The translations under genes were made by a program, and so were the position numbers. From Ruminiclostridium josui JCM 17888 (GTDB taxonomy: Bacteria > Bacillota > Clostridia > Acetivibrionales > DSM-1351), in NCBI RefSeq assembly GCF_000526495.1, contig NZ_JAGE01000001.1, positions 558,001 to 622,000 on the forward strand: a stretch of DNA of 64,000 nucleotides, read 5' to 3'. Of this stretch, positions 18,652 through 27,226 are shown piece by piece. The notes under the pieces are model-generated. The model saw only the letters and a program-made list of their open reading frames with translations. It did no database searches and had not been told where the DNA came from. The stretch's first letter is position 1, and each line of letters begins with the position of its first letter.

Positions 18652-20380
18652 TTTTCCTCTCCTTCTGTAAAACTATTTTCAGTACTGCCTTCAGCCCTCC
18701 AATTACACTTCTTGAAATAATCAGACCACTCTCTTCACCAAAAACCAACCTTATTCGTCTGTGTATATTCAACGTTCCAGTTGTTTCAATCTCCTTCTCG
18801 TTGTCCTCCAATAAATCCTGTAACTTTTCAAGCTCGTTATCTGTTATATCACACCCGTTATCTTCAACAATAATTCTTAGCTCATTTTCATTTCCTTCAA
18901 AATTAACAAGCAATAATCCACCATTTTTTTTCTTTTCAAGACCGTGTTCAAATGCATTTTCAATTATAGGCTGTAGTATCAGTCTCGGCACTTTCAAATC
19001 CTTGTACATAGGGGGACATTCTCCAAAATGAATCTGAAGTCTTTTTGAAAATCGCATAAGCTGAATTTCCGTATACACCTTGGCATGATTGATTTCTTCT
19101 TCCAGTGGTATATTGTCCATGGAGTTTCTTGTGACAAAACGAAAATACTCTCCAAGGTGTTTTGTAAAGGGTACTAAATTCTCATCGCCTATTCTAGCCA
19201 TAGTATTAATCATGAAAAAACTGTTATAAAGAAAATGGGGATTAATCTGGGACTGCAAATGCTTCAATTCAGCTTTCTGCATTAGTATTTTCTGGTTGTA
19301 TACCTGGTCTATGAGCATATTAAGATTTTTAACCATGTCATTAAAACTTTTAAACAGATATCCGAACTCGTTATTGGAATCATGATTTATGGTGACCTTT
19401 AAATCGCCATTTTCCACTTTACGAAAAGCTTTTACCAGTTCATTCAATGGCTGATGCATAAATTTATAAGTGGATAAAGAGTATATAATAATTATTAATA
19501 TGGCCGCAATTGAAAATACCCATGCCCAGATTTTAAAATTCACTATGGGTTTTAGTATAAATTCCTGTGGAAAATACCTTAATAAAGTCATATTTAAGTA
19601 TGGAGAATTTGTATGAACTACATAGTACTTTTCATTCCCAATATTTGTGAGTATTGTTCCGTCTTTCTCTTGTTCATTCATGCTCAGTAAAATACTCTGA
19701 ATAAATTGCGAATTATCCTCTTTTGATTTGCTTGTAATAATATTTGTACGTGTTATCAGTATGGAACCGCTTCCCGTATAGGTATTGAATTGTGCAAGGG
19801 CATGTTTTAAAGCATCCTGATTTAACTCTATATCAATAGTAAATAAAGGCTTTGTTGAACCGCTGTATTTCTGAAAAGTACTTAGATATAGCTGACCGTT
19901 ATAATTAATGATTTGTGCTCCCTTTAATCCTGTTGGAACAAATATATCATTGTATTCATCTATATGAATATCATCTACTCCGTTATTTGAAGAAACTGTC
20001 TTATTAATTGGAAGAATATGTACTTTTACATCATTTACATATATACTGCTGTTTTTTATAGCAACAAGTCTTTGTTTTAATTGAAGTAAGGTTTGGGATA
20101 TTTCATATTCATTCATAATCTCCCATCTTATTGCAAGCTTATTTAGTTGTTCATCATTTAGACAATCATATTGGAGTATTTTAATTCTTTCTATTTCTTT
20201 TTCGAGACTTTCAAGATAGAATGATGCCTGAGCTATAGTTGATTTTGATATTTCGCTTTTTATGGTACGCAAACCGCTATTATATATATAAATTCCTAAA
20301 CCGTAAAGAGGAATTATTATTATTAGAAAGGTTATTACAAGGCGGCTGAAAATACTGTTTCTAATTTTTATCTTGACCAT
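18644..20380 (-). CDS. Membrane sensor histidine kinase (YesM-type)
   Basis: 578 residues. One membrane helix near residues 12-33, an extracytoplasmic sensing domain to about 290, a second helix (VFSIAAILIIIIYSLSTY), a HAMP linker, then a His_kinase domain with the phospho-acceptor in QSQINPHFLYNSFFMIN, the N-box in LQPIIENAFEHGLE and an ATPase domain (VEDNGCDITDNELE). The extracellular domain probably reads a sugar directly or through a binding protein. It forms an operon with the AraC-type regulator. The upstream GH9 gene is insulated by a strong terminator. Confidence 0.93.
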   Translation of the reverse strand: MVKIKIRNSIFSRLVITFLIIIIPLYGLGIYIYNSGLRTIKSEISKSTIAQASFYLESLEKEIERIKILQYDCLNDEQLNKLAIRWEIMNEYEISQTLLQLKQRLVAIKNSSIYVNDVKVHILPINKTVSSNNGVDDIHIDEYNDIFVPTGLKGAQIINYNGQLYLSTFQKYSGSTKPLFTIDIELNQDALKHALAQFNTYTGSGSILITRTNIITSKSKEDNSQFIQSILLSMNEQEKDGTILTNIGNEKYYVVHTNSPYLNMTLLRYFPQEFILKPIVNFKIWAWVFSIAAILIIIIYSLSTYKFMHQPLNELVKAFRKVENGDLKVTINHDSNNEFGYLFKSFNDMVKNLNMLIDQVYNQKILMQKAELKHLQSQINPHFLYNSFFMINTMARIGDENLVPFTKHLGEYFRFVTRNSMDNIPLEEEINHAKVYTEIQLMRFSKRLQIHFGECPPMYKDLKVPRLILQPIIENAFEHGLEKKKNGGLLLVNFEGNENELRIIVEDNGCDITDNELEKLQDLLEDNEKEIETTGTLNIHRRIRLVFGEESGLIISRSVIGGLKAVLKIVLQKERKNV

Positions 20381-20473
20381 TTTATTTTACTACCTCTCTA
20401 TTTCAGTATATAAAGTCAATTAAAATTCTTTATCGTTATAGTAACATATACCAAAAAAATATAACAAGCAAAA

Positions 20474-20512
20474 AAAGAACCGTACCCTTGCAATTATAAG
20501 GTACGGCTCTTT
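20474..20512 (-). terminator. Rho-independent terminator of the GH9 gene
   Basis: A 13-bp stem with one G-U wobble (20474-20486 with 20500-20512), a 13-base loop and an uninterrupted T-tract on the minus strand. It lies 19 bases beyond the GH9 stop. It is the clearest intrinsic terminator in the window. Confidence 0.92.
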
Positions 20513-20531
20513 AAAATTTTGTTAGTTGTTA

Positions 20532-22595
20532 TTATTTACCCAGCAAATAGAGTTTCAGGCTTGCAAAATCCAAAGCGTTTACAGCTCCGTCTTTATTCAT
20601 ATCAGCATTAGTTAATATGATTCCTCCTGCATTTCCGTCCAGGAGATATTTTTTTAACAATGCAAAGTCAATTGCATTTATTTCCTTATCATTATTCAAA
20701 TCTCCGTATAGGATTTCTTCTTCTCCTCCTGACGGTTCATTTCCGTAAACTTTAACTCCGTTTTTATATATTGCAATATTCTCTGTTTTTTTATATTTAT
20801 CTGTTAAGTCTGCTGTAGAAAGGTCATTTGATGAATCCCAAAGTTTACTTTCGTAATTGTAAATACAGAATTGCACATAGGTTCTTGCGTATAATGCATC
20901 CTTCGGGAAAGTTATTTCTACATAATAGATATTATTCTCTTTATCATATGGCTGAATTGAAGATATTTCTGCGCCAGCGGGAGAATAATATACTTTTGTA
21001 GTAAACTTAGCAGGATTTATTCCATCAGCAGCAAATTCTGATAAATCAACGAAGAACTTAACTGATAAGTCTTTCTCATATTGAGGAGGTGATGTTACTA
21101 TATTGTATAAATTAAGGTCAACAGTGACACCCTCATTATTTGATTTATAAAGCTGAGCTTCTGTATAGTATTGTGTAGGTTCACCTTCAATACCAGGAGT
21201 AGGTTCAGGCTGCTGGTCTTTACCGAAGTATTTTGACATACCTGCCATTGCACCAACGAAACCAGCATTGTAATCTAAGCCTGTTTCAGAATAAACATAT
21301 TCATTTACATTGTCATGATATTCATCCTGCATGTCTGCTCCCCCTACAAGAGCACCGTAAAGAATATGCCTTTGTGGCAATTCTTTCTTTTCATCGGCAG
21401 GAGGCCCTTCGAGAGCTCCGCTTGAGGCTCTGTGATGAGGTTGTTTAGGATAATTATCCCCAAAACCAACTACATAAGACATATTGTTAGGATTATCTCC
21501 TAAAATATAATCTATTTGATTCTTTGCAAATTCTAAGCACTTTTCATTACCGAAATATTTGTAATAAACAAGCTGAACCATACTCTCTGCAGCAGGATAT
21601 TTACAAACACCCCAACTATCTAGGTATTTTAAACCACCTGGAGTAGTCTGTAATCTGTTCTGCCAATAATCAATATGGTCATCAGCAATTGATTTGTATA
21701 AAGGATTAGTTGAAAGTGTTGCAAGCTTTGTAAATACTCCTGTCAAAACATAATCCCAACACTGTGTCCAATTGTCATTAAATGAATTACCATTAGCAAT
21801 TCCTTTTTCAGCCATTAACTTATCTACATCATCCATATACTTGCTATCATTTGTAGCTACATAAAGCCAAATTGCTCCCCACATAAGTTCATCAAGATAT
21901 GTTCTTGGCAAATAATAGCTTTGTCCTTTACTGTTTCCTCTGTATTTCATACCGAAGTCATAAAGGTCTTTTGCATAAGTTAAGCATTTTTGTGAATACT
22001 CAGGGTCCCTATCATTGTAATTCAAATACATAAGTGCTAATGCAGCTGCCGCGTCACCTGCTACATCCGAGCCAGGAGTTTCGGGTGTTGCAACATAATA
22101 TGCAGGTCTGTCATATGTCTGAAGCTCTGGTGGTCCCCAATATTGGTGATCCACATCTCCATCGCCTACCTGATAGTAAAAAGTAGTTTTGTTAGGGAAG
22201 CATTTTATAAAGTAATCGCAAAAATGCTTCAAAATATTAAGCATGTACTCATCCTGACCCTTTTCAATGAAAACATCTGAGAACTCATAATAAGCCCATC
22301 CAAGGGTGGAAGCAGAAGCACATTGCGGCAAACCAAACTTTACATGGTCTCCGCAGTCATGGAAGCCTCCAGTTAAGTCAAGTCCTACATCTTTTCCGTC
22401 TTCAATATGGCAAGGACCACGCCATTTTATTCTGTTGTTCCCTGCATCAGGTCCGCACCAATTTGCTTCGTAAAACAAAATTGATTTGGCAAATGCATCA
22501 ACATAGTTAAAGTTGTTTTCCTTAGCTGAAACTGCAGGTGGAACAATGCTTACCAGTAAAACAGCAAGCACAACCAGTACACTTACCTTTTTCAT
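20532..22595 (-). CDS. Cellulosomal GH9 cellulase, GH9-CBM3c-dockerin
   Basis: 687 residues. Signal peptide 1-24 (cut after AVSA). GH9 domain about 28-450 with the catalytic Asp pair in FHDCGDHVKFG (Asp80/Asp83) and the acid Glu in YSETGLDYNAGFVGA. A CBM3c-like module follows at about 470-610 (LYKSNNEGVTVDLNLYNI, FCIYNYESKLWDSSND), as in processive endoglucanases of the Cel9G type. The dockerin is at 628-687 (two repeats, [16 protein letters not shown] and VNALDFASLKLYLLGK). It is a single-gene unit with its own promoter and terminator and is the only plain cellulase in the window. Confidence 0.95.
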   Translation of the reverse strand: MKKVSVLVVLAVLLVSIVPPAVSAKENNFNYVDAFAKSILFYEANWCGPDAGNNRIKWRGPCHIEDGKDVGLDLTGGFHDCGDHVKFGLPQCASASTLGWAYYEFSDVFIEKGQDEYMLNILKHFCDYFIKCFPNKTTFYYQVGDGDVDHQYWGPPELQTYDRPAYYVATPETPGSDVAGDAAAALALMYLNYNDRDPEYSQKCLTYAKDLYDFGMKYRGNSKGQSYYLPRTYLDELMWGAIWLYVATNDSKYMDDVDKLMAEKGIANGNSFNDNWTQCWDYVLTGVFTKLATLSTNPLYKSIADDHIDYWQNRLQTTPGGLKYLDSWGVCKYPAAESMVQLVYYKYFGNEKCLEFAKNQIDYILGDNPNNMSYVVGFGDNYPKQPHHRASSGALEGPPADEKKELPQRHILYGALVGGADMQDEYHDNVNEYVYSETGLDYNAGFVGAMAGMSKYFGKDQQPEPTPGIEGEPTQYYTEAQLYKSNNEGVTVDLNLYNIVTSPPQYEKDLSVKFFVDLSEFAADGINPAKFTTKVYYSPAGAEISSIQPYDKENNIYYVEITFPKDALYARTYVQFCIYNYESKLWDSSNDLSTADLTDKYKKTENIAIYKNGVKVYGNEPSGGEEEILYGDLNNDKEINAIDFALLKKYLLDGNAGGIILTNADMNKDGAVNALDFASLKLYLLGK

Positions 22596-23071
22596 TTTTT
22601 GACCTCCTTAAAATTAATAAATTTCTCGAAATCACAAAGGTTTTCGAGGTAGTGTATGTTCGGAGCATAAGCTGTTTATCCCATGCTCTGAGCACCTTAT
22701 TTACTTTTCAATGTGATATAACAAATAGTATAAAAATTTAATACGTTGATTGAATTCGGAATAGGTAGCGAGAAATGTTAAATTGTTACAATTACTGTAT
22801 TCAAATGTCACTGTCATAATTATACATCTATTGCAATAATTATACAACTCACAAGTCAAAAGGCAGTATGTAAAAAATAAAACAGGTTTTTTAGTAAATT
22901 AGCTCAACCTAGTAAGTCGAAAATATTGCTTTTTTTTACATATTATGATAATATATACTAAAGTGAATTTCATTGCAATTATTTAATAACGTGTCAAATT
23001 AGCAATTTACTTATTGTATTTTATTCAAAGAAAAGGAAAATGTATAATGTGAAATTATACACGGTAATATT
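22596..23071. promoter_or_regulatory. Divergent intergenic region between GH9 and the plus-strand BtrH-like gene
   Basis: 476 bases, AT-rich, no gene apart from a short leader ORF at 23040. It must hold both promoters. On the GH9 side the leader contains an inverted repeat CTCGAAA/TTTCGAG (22625-22631 and 22642-22648) and a second short one near 22659-22686. On the other side GTATAAT/ATTATAC (23042-23048 and 23054-23060) flanks the start of the leader ORF. No known riboswitch pattern was recognised. Confidence 0.6.
22727..22754 (-). promoter_or_regulatory. Candidate promoter of the GH9 gene
   Basis: Minus-strand TATACT (22732-22727) is 16 bases after TTCAAT (22754-22749). It would give a leader of about 125 bases that includes the CTCGAAA/TTTCGAG hairpin. 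Assigned by pattern alone. Confidence 0.35.
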
Positions 23072-23075
23072 ATGA
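23040..23075 (+). CDS. Possible 11-codon leader ORF coupled to the BtrH-like gene
   Basis: ATG at 23040 preceded by AAGAAAAGGAAA, reading M-Y-N-V-K-L-Y-T-V-I-L and ending in TGA (23073-23075). Its stop overlaps the ATG (23072) of the next gene in an ATGA arrangement. The main gene has no good Shine-Dalgarno of its own, so a coupled leader is plausible. It could simply be a ribosome-loading device; a very short precursor peptide is a more speculative option. Evidence is only the reading frame and RBS. Confidence 0.4.
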   Translation: MYNVKLYTVIL

Positions 23076-24058
23076 AAAAGTTACTAGGTATTGTTCCTTT
23101 CAAAGAATTTTATATGAATTGCATATTAAATAATTATTTCGAAGTATTGACTTATTTACATCCTAGTTATAAAACAGCTGCATATTTAAATTCATATACC
23201 TATTATATTCGTGACTTCTATCAAGAACCCATTAGATATCCTAGAATACAATTTTCTTATCAAGAATTCTATTCAAAGAATATTATAAAACAAGAATTTT
23301 ATACTTTTAAGAATTATGACAATTTTATTGATGAAGTAAAAGAATTAATAATGTCTGAAAATCTGCTGGCTTTATTTGTAGATTTATTTAGTTGGATACC
23401 AAATTCATTACCCTGGCAAAAACATCATTGGAATCATTTTGCAATGATAGTTGGCTTCGATGATGATTCAAAGACTTTTTATACTATTGAGGATGATAAT
23501 AGCGGTCGGGATATAAGGGAAATACCTGAAAGCAGATTAATTGAAAGTTTCTTTGGTTCAGGTTATTTTGTTGATTATGGGGGCAACACAACTAGGCCAC
23601 AAATTAGTTCACCTTGCTTGGTATATCGTTTTGCAGAGAATATACAACCATACCAATTAAATATAGAAGTTGTAAAAAGAAATGCAAAAAATATAATTAA
23701 TGACGTTTCCAATATAAACAAGTGTAATGATTTTTGGAAGTACTCTCCTAGTGACCAAATAGAATTAATTGTTGATGGAGGAGTTGCTGATTTAAATATC
23801 AACTGCAACAGGCAAATTGCAAATTCGTTATTATTAAAGGAAATATATACTCAAAACTATATTAGTGAATCAAAATATAATGAGCTTTCAAGTATTGTTA
23901 ATGATATTATTCGTAACTGGGAAATAGCAAAAAATAAATTGATGAGATCAAGACGTACTGATGCTTTGTTTTCATTAGATACTATCCTTAGTTCTATTAC
24001 TAGAAAATGTTTAGAAAATGAATGTGAATTTTGGGAGAAACTCTCTCAAATACTATAA
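23072..24058 (+). CDS. BtrH-N-like papain-fold protein (natural-product-type acyltransferase/peptidase-like)
   Basis: 328 residues, no signal peptide. The first about 180 residues resemble the butirosin-BtrH N-terminal / C39-like fold: a possible catalytic Cys17 in EFYMNCILNNYF, a His cluster in KHHWNHFAMIVGFDDD (His118, 119, 122) and an acidic site IEDDNSG (141-145). The C-terminal half is helical and unassigned. Related proteins transfer acyl groups or act in peptide and thioamide natural-product pathways; the assignment here is by motif only. It is the only plus-strand gene of size in the window and is markedly AT-rich, which suggests transfer. It is convergent with two ABC exporters across an IS3 element. 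Confidence 0.6.
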   Translation: MKKLLGIVPFKEFYMNCILNNYFEVLTYLHPSYKTAAYLNSYTYYIRDFYQEPIRYPRIQFSYQEFYSKNIIKQEFYTFKNYDNFIDEVKELIMSENLLALFVDLFSWIPNSLPWQKHHWNHFAMIVGFDDDSKTFYTIEDDNSGRDIREIPESRLIESFFGSGYFVDYGGNTTRPQISSPCLVYRFAENIQPYQLNIEVVKRNAKNIINDVSNINKCNDFWKYSPSDQIELIVDGGVADLNINCNRQIANSLLLKEIYTQNYISESKYNELSSIVNDIIRNWEIAKNKLMRSRRTDALFSLDTILSSITRKCLENECEFWEKLSQIL

Positions 24059-24172
24059 TTCAAAATAGTCTGAAAAGGGGGTTGTCCCAAAAACGAATTT
24101 CTAGATACGTGACCTTGCCTCAATAAAATAGACAGCAAGAATCACTATTTATCTCATTAATTCTTACAATAT

Positions 24173-24973
24173 CTATGATATTTCCTTCAGCACGAATGGG
24201 GGAATATATCCATTTGCTGAATGAGTCCTTTTACGGTTATAAAACAGTTCTATGTATTCAAAAACAGCCTTTTTAGCCTCAGCTCTGGTCTCAAAATTAT
24301 AATCATTTAGCCATTCCATTTTAAGTTTGCCCCAAAAAGATTCCATAGGGGCATTATCATAACAATTGCCCTTTCTGCTCATACTGCATACAAATCCATA
24401 TCTTTTTAGCAGATTTTGATAGTCATTACTGGCGTATTGAATTCCCCGGTCAGAATGAATTATTAATCCTTCTTTAGCACCGGTTCTTCCAATTGCTTGA
24501 TTCAGAGCAGCAGATACCAACTCCGTTCTCATATGGTTCGCCATAGCCCATCCTACAAGCCTACGTCCATAGAGGTCCATTACACCAGCAAGATAAAGCC
24601 AACCTTCTTTTGTAGGAATATACGTAATATCTGATACCCACTTCTGGTTAGGTCTACTGGCAGTAAATTCTCTATTAAGAATGTTATCTGCCACAGGAAG
24701 ACTATGATTTGAGTACGTAGTCGCTTTATATTTCTTTGACACTTTGGAACGTATACCATTTGCCTTCATTAACCTTGCAACACGGCCTTTACTGGCTTTC
24801 TGATTTTCCGGAAGATTCTTTGTTATCTGAGGAGCACCATAAATTCCATGACTCTTTTTATGGATTTCTTTAATAGTTTCAAGGAGCTCTCTATTTGACT
24901 TGCTCCGATTACTTTCGCTACGTGAAAAATATGCATAATAACCGCTTCTTGATACTTGAAGGGCCTGACACAT
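24173..24973 (-). CDS. IS3-family transposase OrfB (DDE integrase core)
   Basis: 266 residues from the first ATG. HTH_21-type start (LQVSRSGYYAYFSR), then the catalytic triad: Asp in WVSDITYIPTKEGWLYLAG, Asp in LIIHSDRGIQYAS, and Glu in NAPMESFWGKLKMEWL. The C-terminus NRKRTHSANGYIPP is typical. Its frame is open upstream to the A7 slippery run in orfA, so the active product is probably an OrfAB fusion rather than this ATG-started form. It looks intact. Confidence 0.93.
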   Translation of the reverse strand: MCQALQVSRSGYYAYFSRSESNRSKSNRELLETIKEIHKKSHGIYGAPQITKNLPENQKASKGRVARLMKANGIRSKVSKKYKATTYSNHSLPVADNILNREFTASRPNQKWVSDITYIPTKEGWLYLAGVMDLYGRRLVGWAMANHMRTELVSAALNQAIGRTGAKEGLIIHSDRGIQYASNDYQNLLKRYGFVCSMSRKGNCYDNAPMESFWGKLKMEWLNDYNFETRAEAKKAVFEYIELFYNRKRTHSANGYIPPFVLKEIS

Positions 24974-25023
24974 CTTTGCAATCCGAAATATGAAGCGGTG
25001 TTTATAGATAAAATTAAACTTGT

Positions 25024-25317
25024 TTATTTCTGATTTTTCGCAAAATAGGCCGCGGCTTTTTTTAATATTTCATTTTCCTCTTTAAGGTTAGCTAATTCCC
25101 TGCGTAATTTTCTTATTTCATCATCGTCAGGCTTAAGGTTACCACTGCCTGGAAAGGCACTTGAACCATCCTTTTCATAAGCGATTAACCAGTCTCTTAC
25201 TGTTGAGTAGTGCACTCCAATTTCTTTTGCCATTAAGCTTGCTGTTGTTTCACCTGCCAATATTTTTTCAACGGTCTGTTCCTTGAATGCTTTATCAAAC
25301 TTTTTTCTCTCAGCCAT
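25024..25317 (-). CDS. IS3-family transposase OrfA (helix-turn-helix)
   Basis: 97 residues. A helix-turn-helix (SLMAKEIGVHYSTVRDWLIA) binds the terminal repeats, followed by a leucine-zipper-like coiled coil (IRKLRRELANLKEENEILKK). Its C-terminus overlaps the upstream extension of the orfB frame. Complete, without internal stops. Confidence 0.92.
   Translation of the reverse strand: MAERKKFDKAFKEQTVEKILAGETTASLMAKEIGVHYSTVRDWLIAYEKDGSSAFPGSGNLKPDDDEIRKLRRELANLKEENEILKKAAAYFAKNQK
25057..25063 (-). other. Programmed -1 frameshift site for OrfAB
   Basis: On the minus strand the orfA codons TTA AAA AAA are followed by G, giving an A7G slippery run. A -1 shift here enters the orfB frame, which I read open through to the orfB start without a stop. 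This is the classic IS3-family arrangement for making the OrfAB transposase. Confidence 0.75.
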
Positions 25318-25411
25318 TTGAATCCCTCCATGTTTTTATTATATAGGGATTCCTTGTGTCCATCAAACTGGATTAAGGTCAACGTTTTTGGGGACAGCCC
25401 CCTATGTGTAA

Positions 25412-27226
25412 CTATACCTGTATATATTGACCTGCCTGTACACGCCACATCTCAGCATACTTGCCGTTTAGCTGGAGCAGTTCATCGTGGCTTCCTTCTT
25501 CAATAATTCTCCCATTTTCAAGCATAAATATTTTGTCTGCCAGTCTTGTAGTAGAAAGTCTGTGAGAGATAAACACCACTGTTTTATTTGCAGCAGCCTC
25601 CAACATTGATTGGTTAAGCTGATATTCAGCAATAGGATCAAGTGCAGAAGATGGTTCATCCAGTATTATCAGACTGGAATCTTTGTAAAAAGCTCTGGAT
25701 ATTGCAATTTTTTGTGCTTCTCCACCGGACAGATTCACTCCATCTTCCTCAAATTCTGCCGTAAGGGGAGTATCAAGGCCCAGCTTAAATTTTTGAAGCC
25801 GCTGTGCAAATCCGCTTTGTTCCAGTGCTGTCATTACAGGGGTCTCCGGTATTCCATGCGCATTATCCATCAATACATTTTCCTTGACTGTAGCAGCATA
25901 AATCATATAGTCCTGAAAGACCGTTCCCACATAGTCGTGGTACCTAGTAACGTCATATTCTTTAATATTAATGCCGTCCAATGAAATTGTACCTTCCTGT
26001 ACGTCGTATAAACGCATAAGCAGCTTGATTAAAGTAGTTTTTCCTGCACCATTGTAGCCCACAAGTGCTATTTTTTCATAGGGTTTAATTGTCATATTTA
26101 TATTATTTATTATTCTTTTTTCTCCCTCTTTGTATGCAAATGATACATTATTAATATTAAATGTTTTTGGCGACTTAGGTACATCAAGCTTTTTATGACT
26201 TACAATTTTAGGCTCATAATCTAAGAAGTTTCTGATTTTATCAATGTATAGGCTTGTTTCACTGGCATAAGGATAAATTTCAGTTATAGTCCTTAAGCTT
26301 TGTTTCAGGTTGTTGAAGGAGTTAAATAAAATCACAACACTACTGTAAGAAATTGTATGTAAAACTGTAGCCTTATATACCAGATAAGTTATGTAAAGTA
26401 CATCGCTTATAAAATCATTGGATACATAGTCTCTAAAAAAACTTATAACAAATTTCTTTTTTGCATTTTTTTTGTCAATATTGTAGATAGTCTTATTTGC
26501 TTCTTTAAACTTATCAAGAAGTTTCCCTGACACATCCGGATTCAGCCTTAGTTCCTTAGCATAATCATTAAGGTAGAATACACGATTAACGTAAGCTCTT
26601 TTTCGTTCCTCAGGATTTTTTTGCAAACGTATTTTAAAATTTATTTTGTTGAAAATCTGCATAAGCATAAAGGACAAAATAAAGGAAGTCAGAACAAATA
26701 TTACGGAAAACCAGTCTTTTATAAGAAAATATGTTCCTACAGTAGCAAAAACAGTAAGACCTGTAAATATCTTGTTTAGAAATTCCATCAGTCTGTCTAC
26801 TTGATTATCTGCTTCAGAAACTGCCAAAACAAACTCATTATAGTACTCGGGATTATCGTAACATTCCAAATCAAGCTCCTGTGCCTTTTCATAAAGCATA
26901 AACTTGAATTTTTGCTTCATCTTTGGCAATGCCTTTTTTGATATAAGCTGATTTACAAAAGCACCATATACCATACCCAAAGCTATTAATATAAATAGTA
27001 TTGCTATAAATACAGCTACCTTATAAAAGGGCCGTCCAAATTCCACTGATTCAAGTACATAACCGATACCATAAGTATGCTCAAGGAAAATTAAAATCTG
27101 ATTTCTTAATATGTCCAATATAAATGCAAGAATATATAATGGTGAAGCTGAAAAACAGATCTTTAATATAAATAAATTATTATCCCATACCTGTTTAAAG
27201 GGCTGTTTCTTTTTTACATCACTCAT
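25412..27226 (-). CDS. ABC exporter half-transporter (membrane domain fused to ATPase), second of a pair
   Basis: 604 residues. Six membrane segments in about 25-310 (for example AVFIAILFILIALGMVYGAF), then an ABC domain with Walker A GYNGAGKTT, signature NLSGGEAQK, Walker B SLIILDEPSSALDP and switch His in VFISHRLSTTRL. It overlaps the upstream half-transporter (ATGA), so a heterodimer is likely. No C39 peptidase domain is present. This type exports peptides or lipids. The IS3 element sits 9 bases beyond its stop and may have displaced a terminator. Substrate unknown. Confidence 0.9.
   Translation of the reverse strand: MSDVKKKQPFKQVWDNNLFILKICFSASPLYILAFILDILRNQILIFLEHTYGIGYVLESVEFGRPFYKVAVFIAILFILIALGMVYGAFVNQLISKKALPKMKQKFKFMLYEKAQELDLECYDNPEYYNEFVLAVSEADNQVDRLMEFLNKIFTGLTVFATVGTYFLIKDWFSVIFVLTSFILSFMLMQIFNKINFKIRLQKNPEERKRAYVNRVFYLNDYAKELRLNPDVSGKLLDKFKEANKTIYNIDKKNAKKKFVISFFRDYVSNDFISDVLYITYLVYKATVLHTISYSSVVILFNSFNNLKQSLRTITEIYPYASETSLYIDKIRNFLDYEPKIVSHKKLDVPKSPKTFNINNVSFAYKEGEKRIINNINMTIKPYEKIALVGYNGAGKTTLIKLLMRLYDVQEGTISLDGINIKEYDVTRYHDYVGTVFQDYMIYAATVKENVLMDNAHGIPETPVMTALEQSGFAQRLQKFKLGLDTPLTAEFEEDGVNLSGGEAQKIAISRAFYKDSSLIILDEPSSALDPIAEYQLNQSMLEAAANKTVVFISHRLSTTRLADKIFMLENGRIIEEGSHDELLQLNGKYAEMWRVQAGQYIQV

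Larger units (their letters stand above)
24077..25402 (-). mobile_element. IS3-family insertion sequence (about 1.33 kb)
   Basis: Imperfect terminal inverted repeats: left 24077-24095 begins GGGGGTTGTCCC, right 25383-25402 (read inward) begins GGGGGCTGTCCCC; both continue into AAAAACG. Inside are orfA and orfB with a frameshift signal. No clear target-site duplication is visible beside these ends (left flank TGAAAA, right flank TATGTG), so the exact ends may differ by a few bases. It sits about 18 bases after the stop of the BtrH-like gene and 9 bases before the stop of the ABC exporter gene, between two convergent genes. Confidence 0.88.

Noticed and set aside
22625-22740. Possible riboswitch in the GH9 leader
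   Set aside because: Two short inverted repeats are present but the conserved cores of c-di-GMP, SAM, TPP, cobalamin or purine riboswitches were not recognised.
24060-24076. Target-site duplication of the IS3 element
   Set aside because: Bases beside the two ends (TGAAAA and TATGTG) do not match over 3-5 bases, so none is claimed.
25412-27226. Truncation of the ABC exporter gene by the IS3 element
   Set aside because: The stop codon lies outside the element and the ATPase domain is complete through the H-loop and C-terminal helix, so the gene is probably intact.
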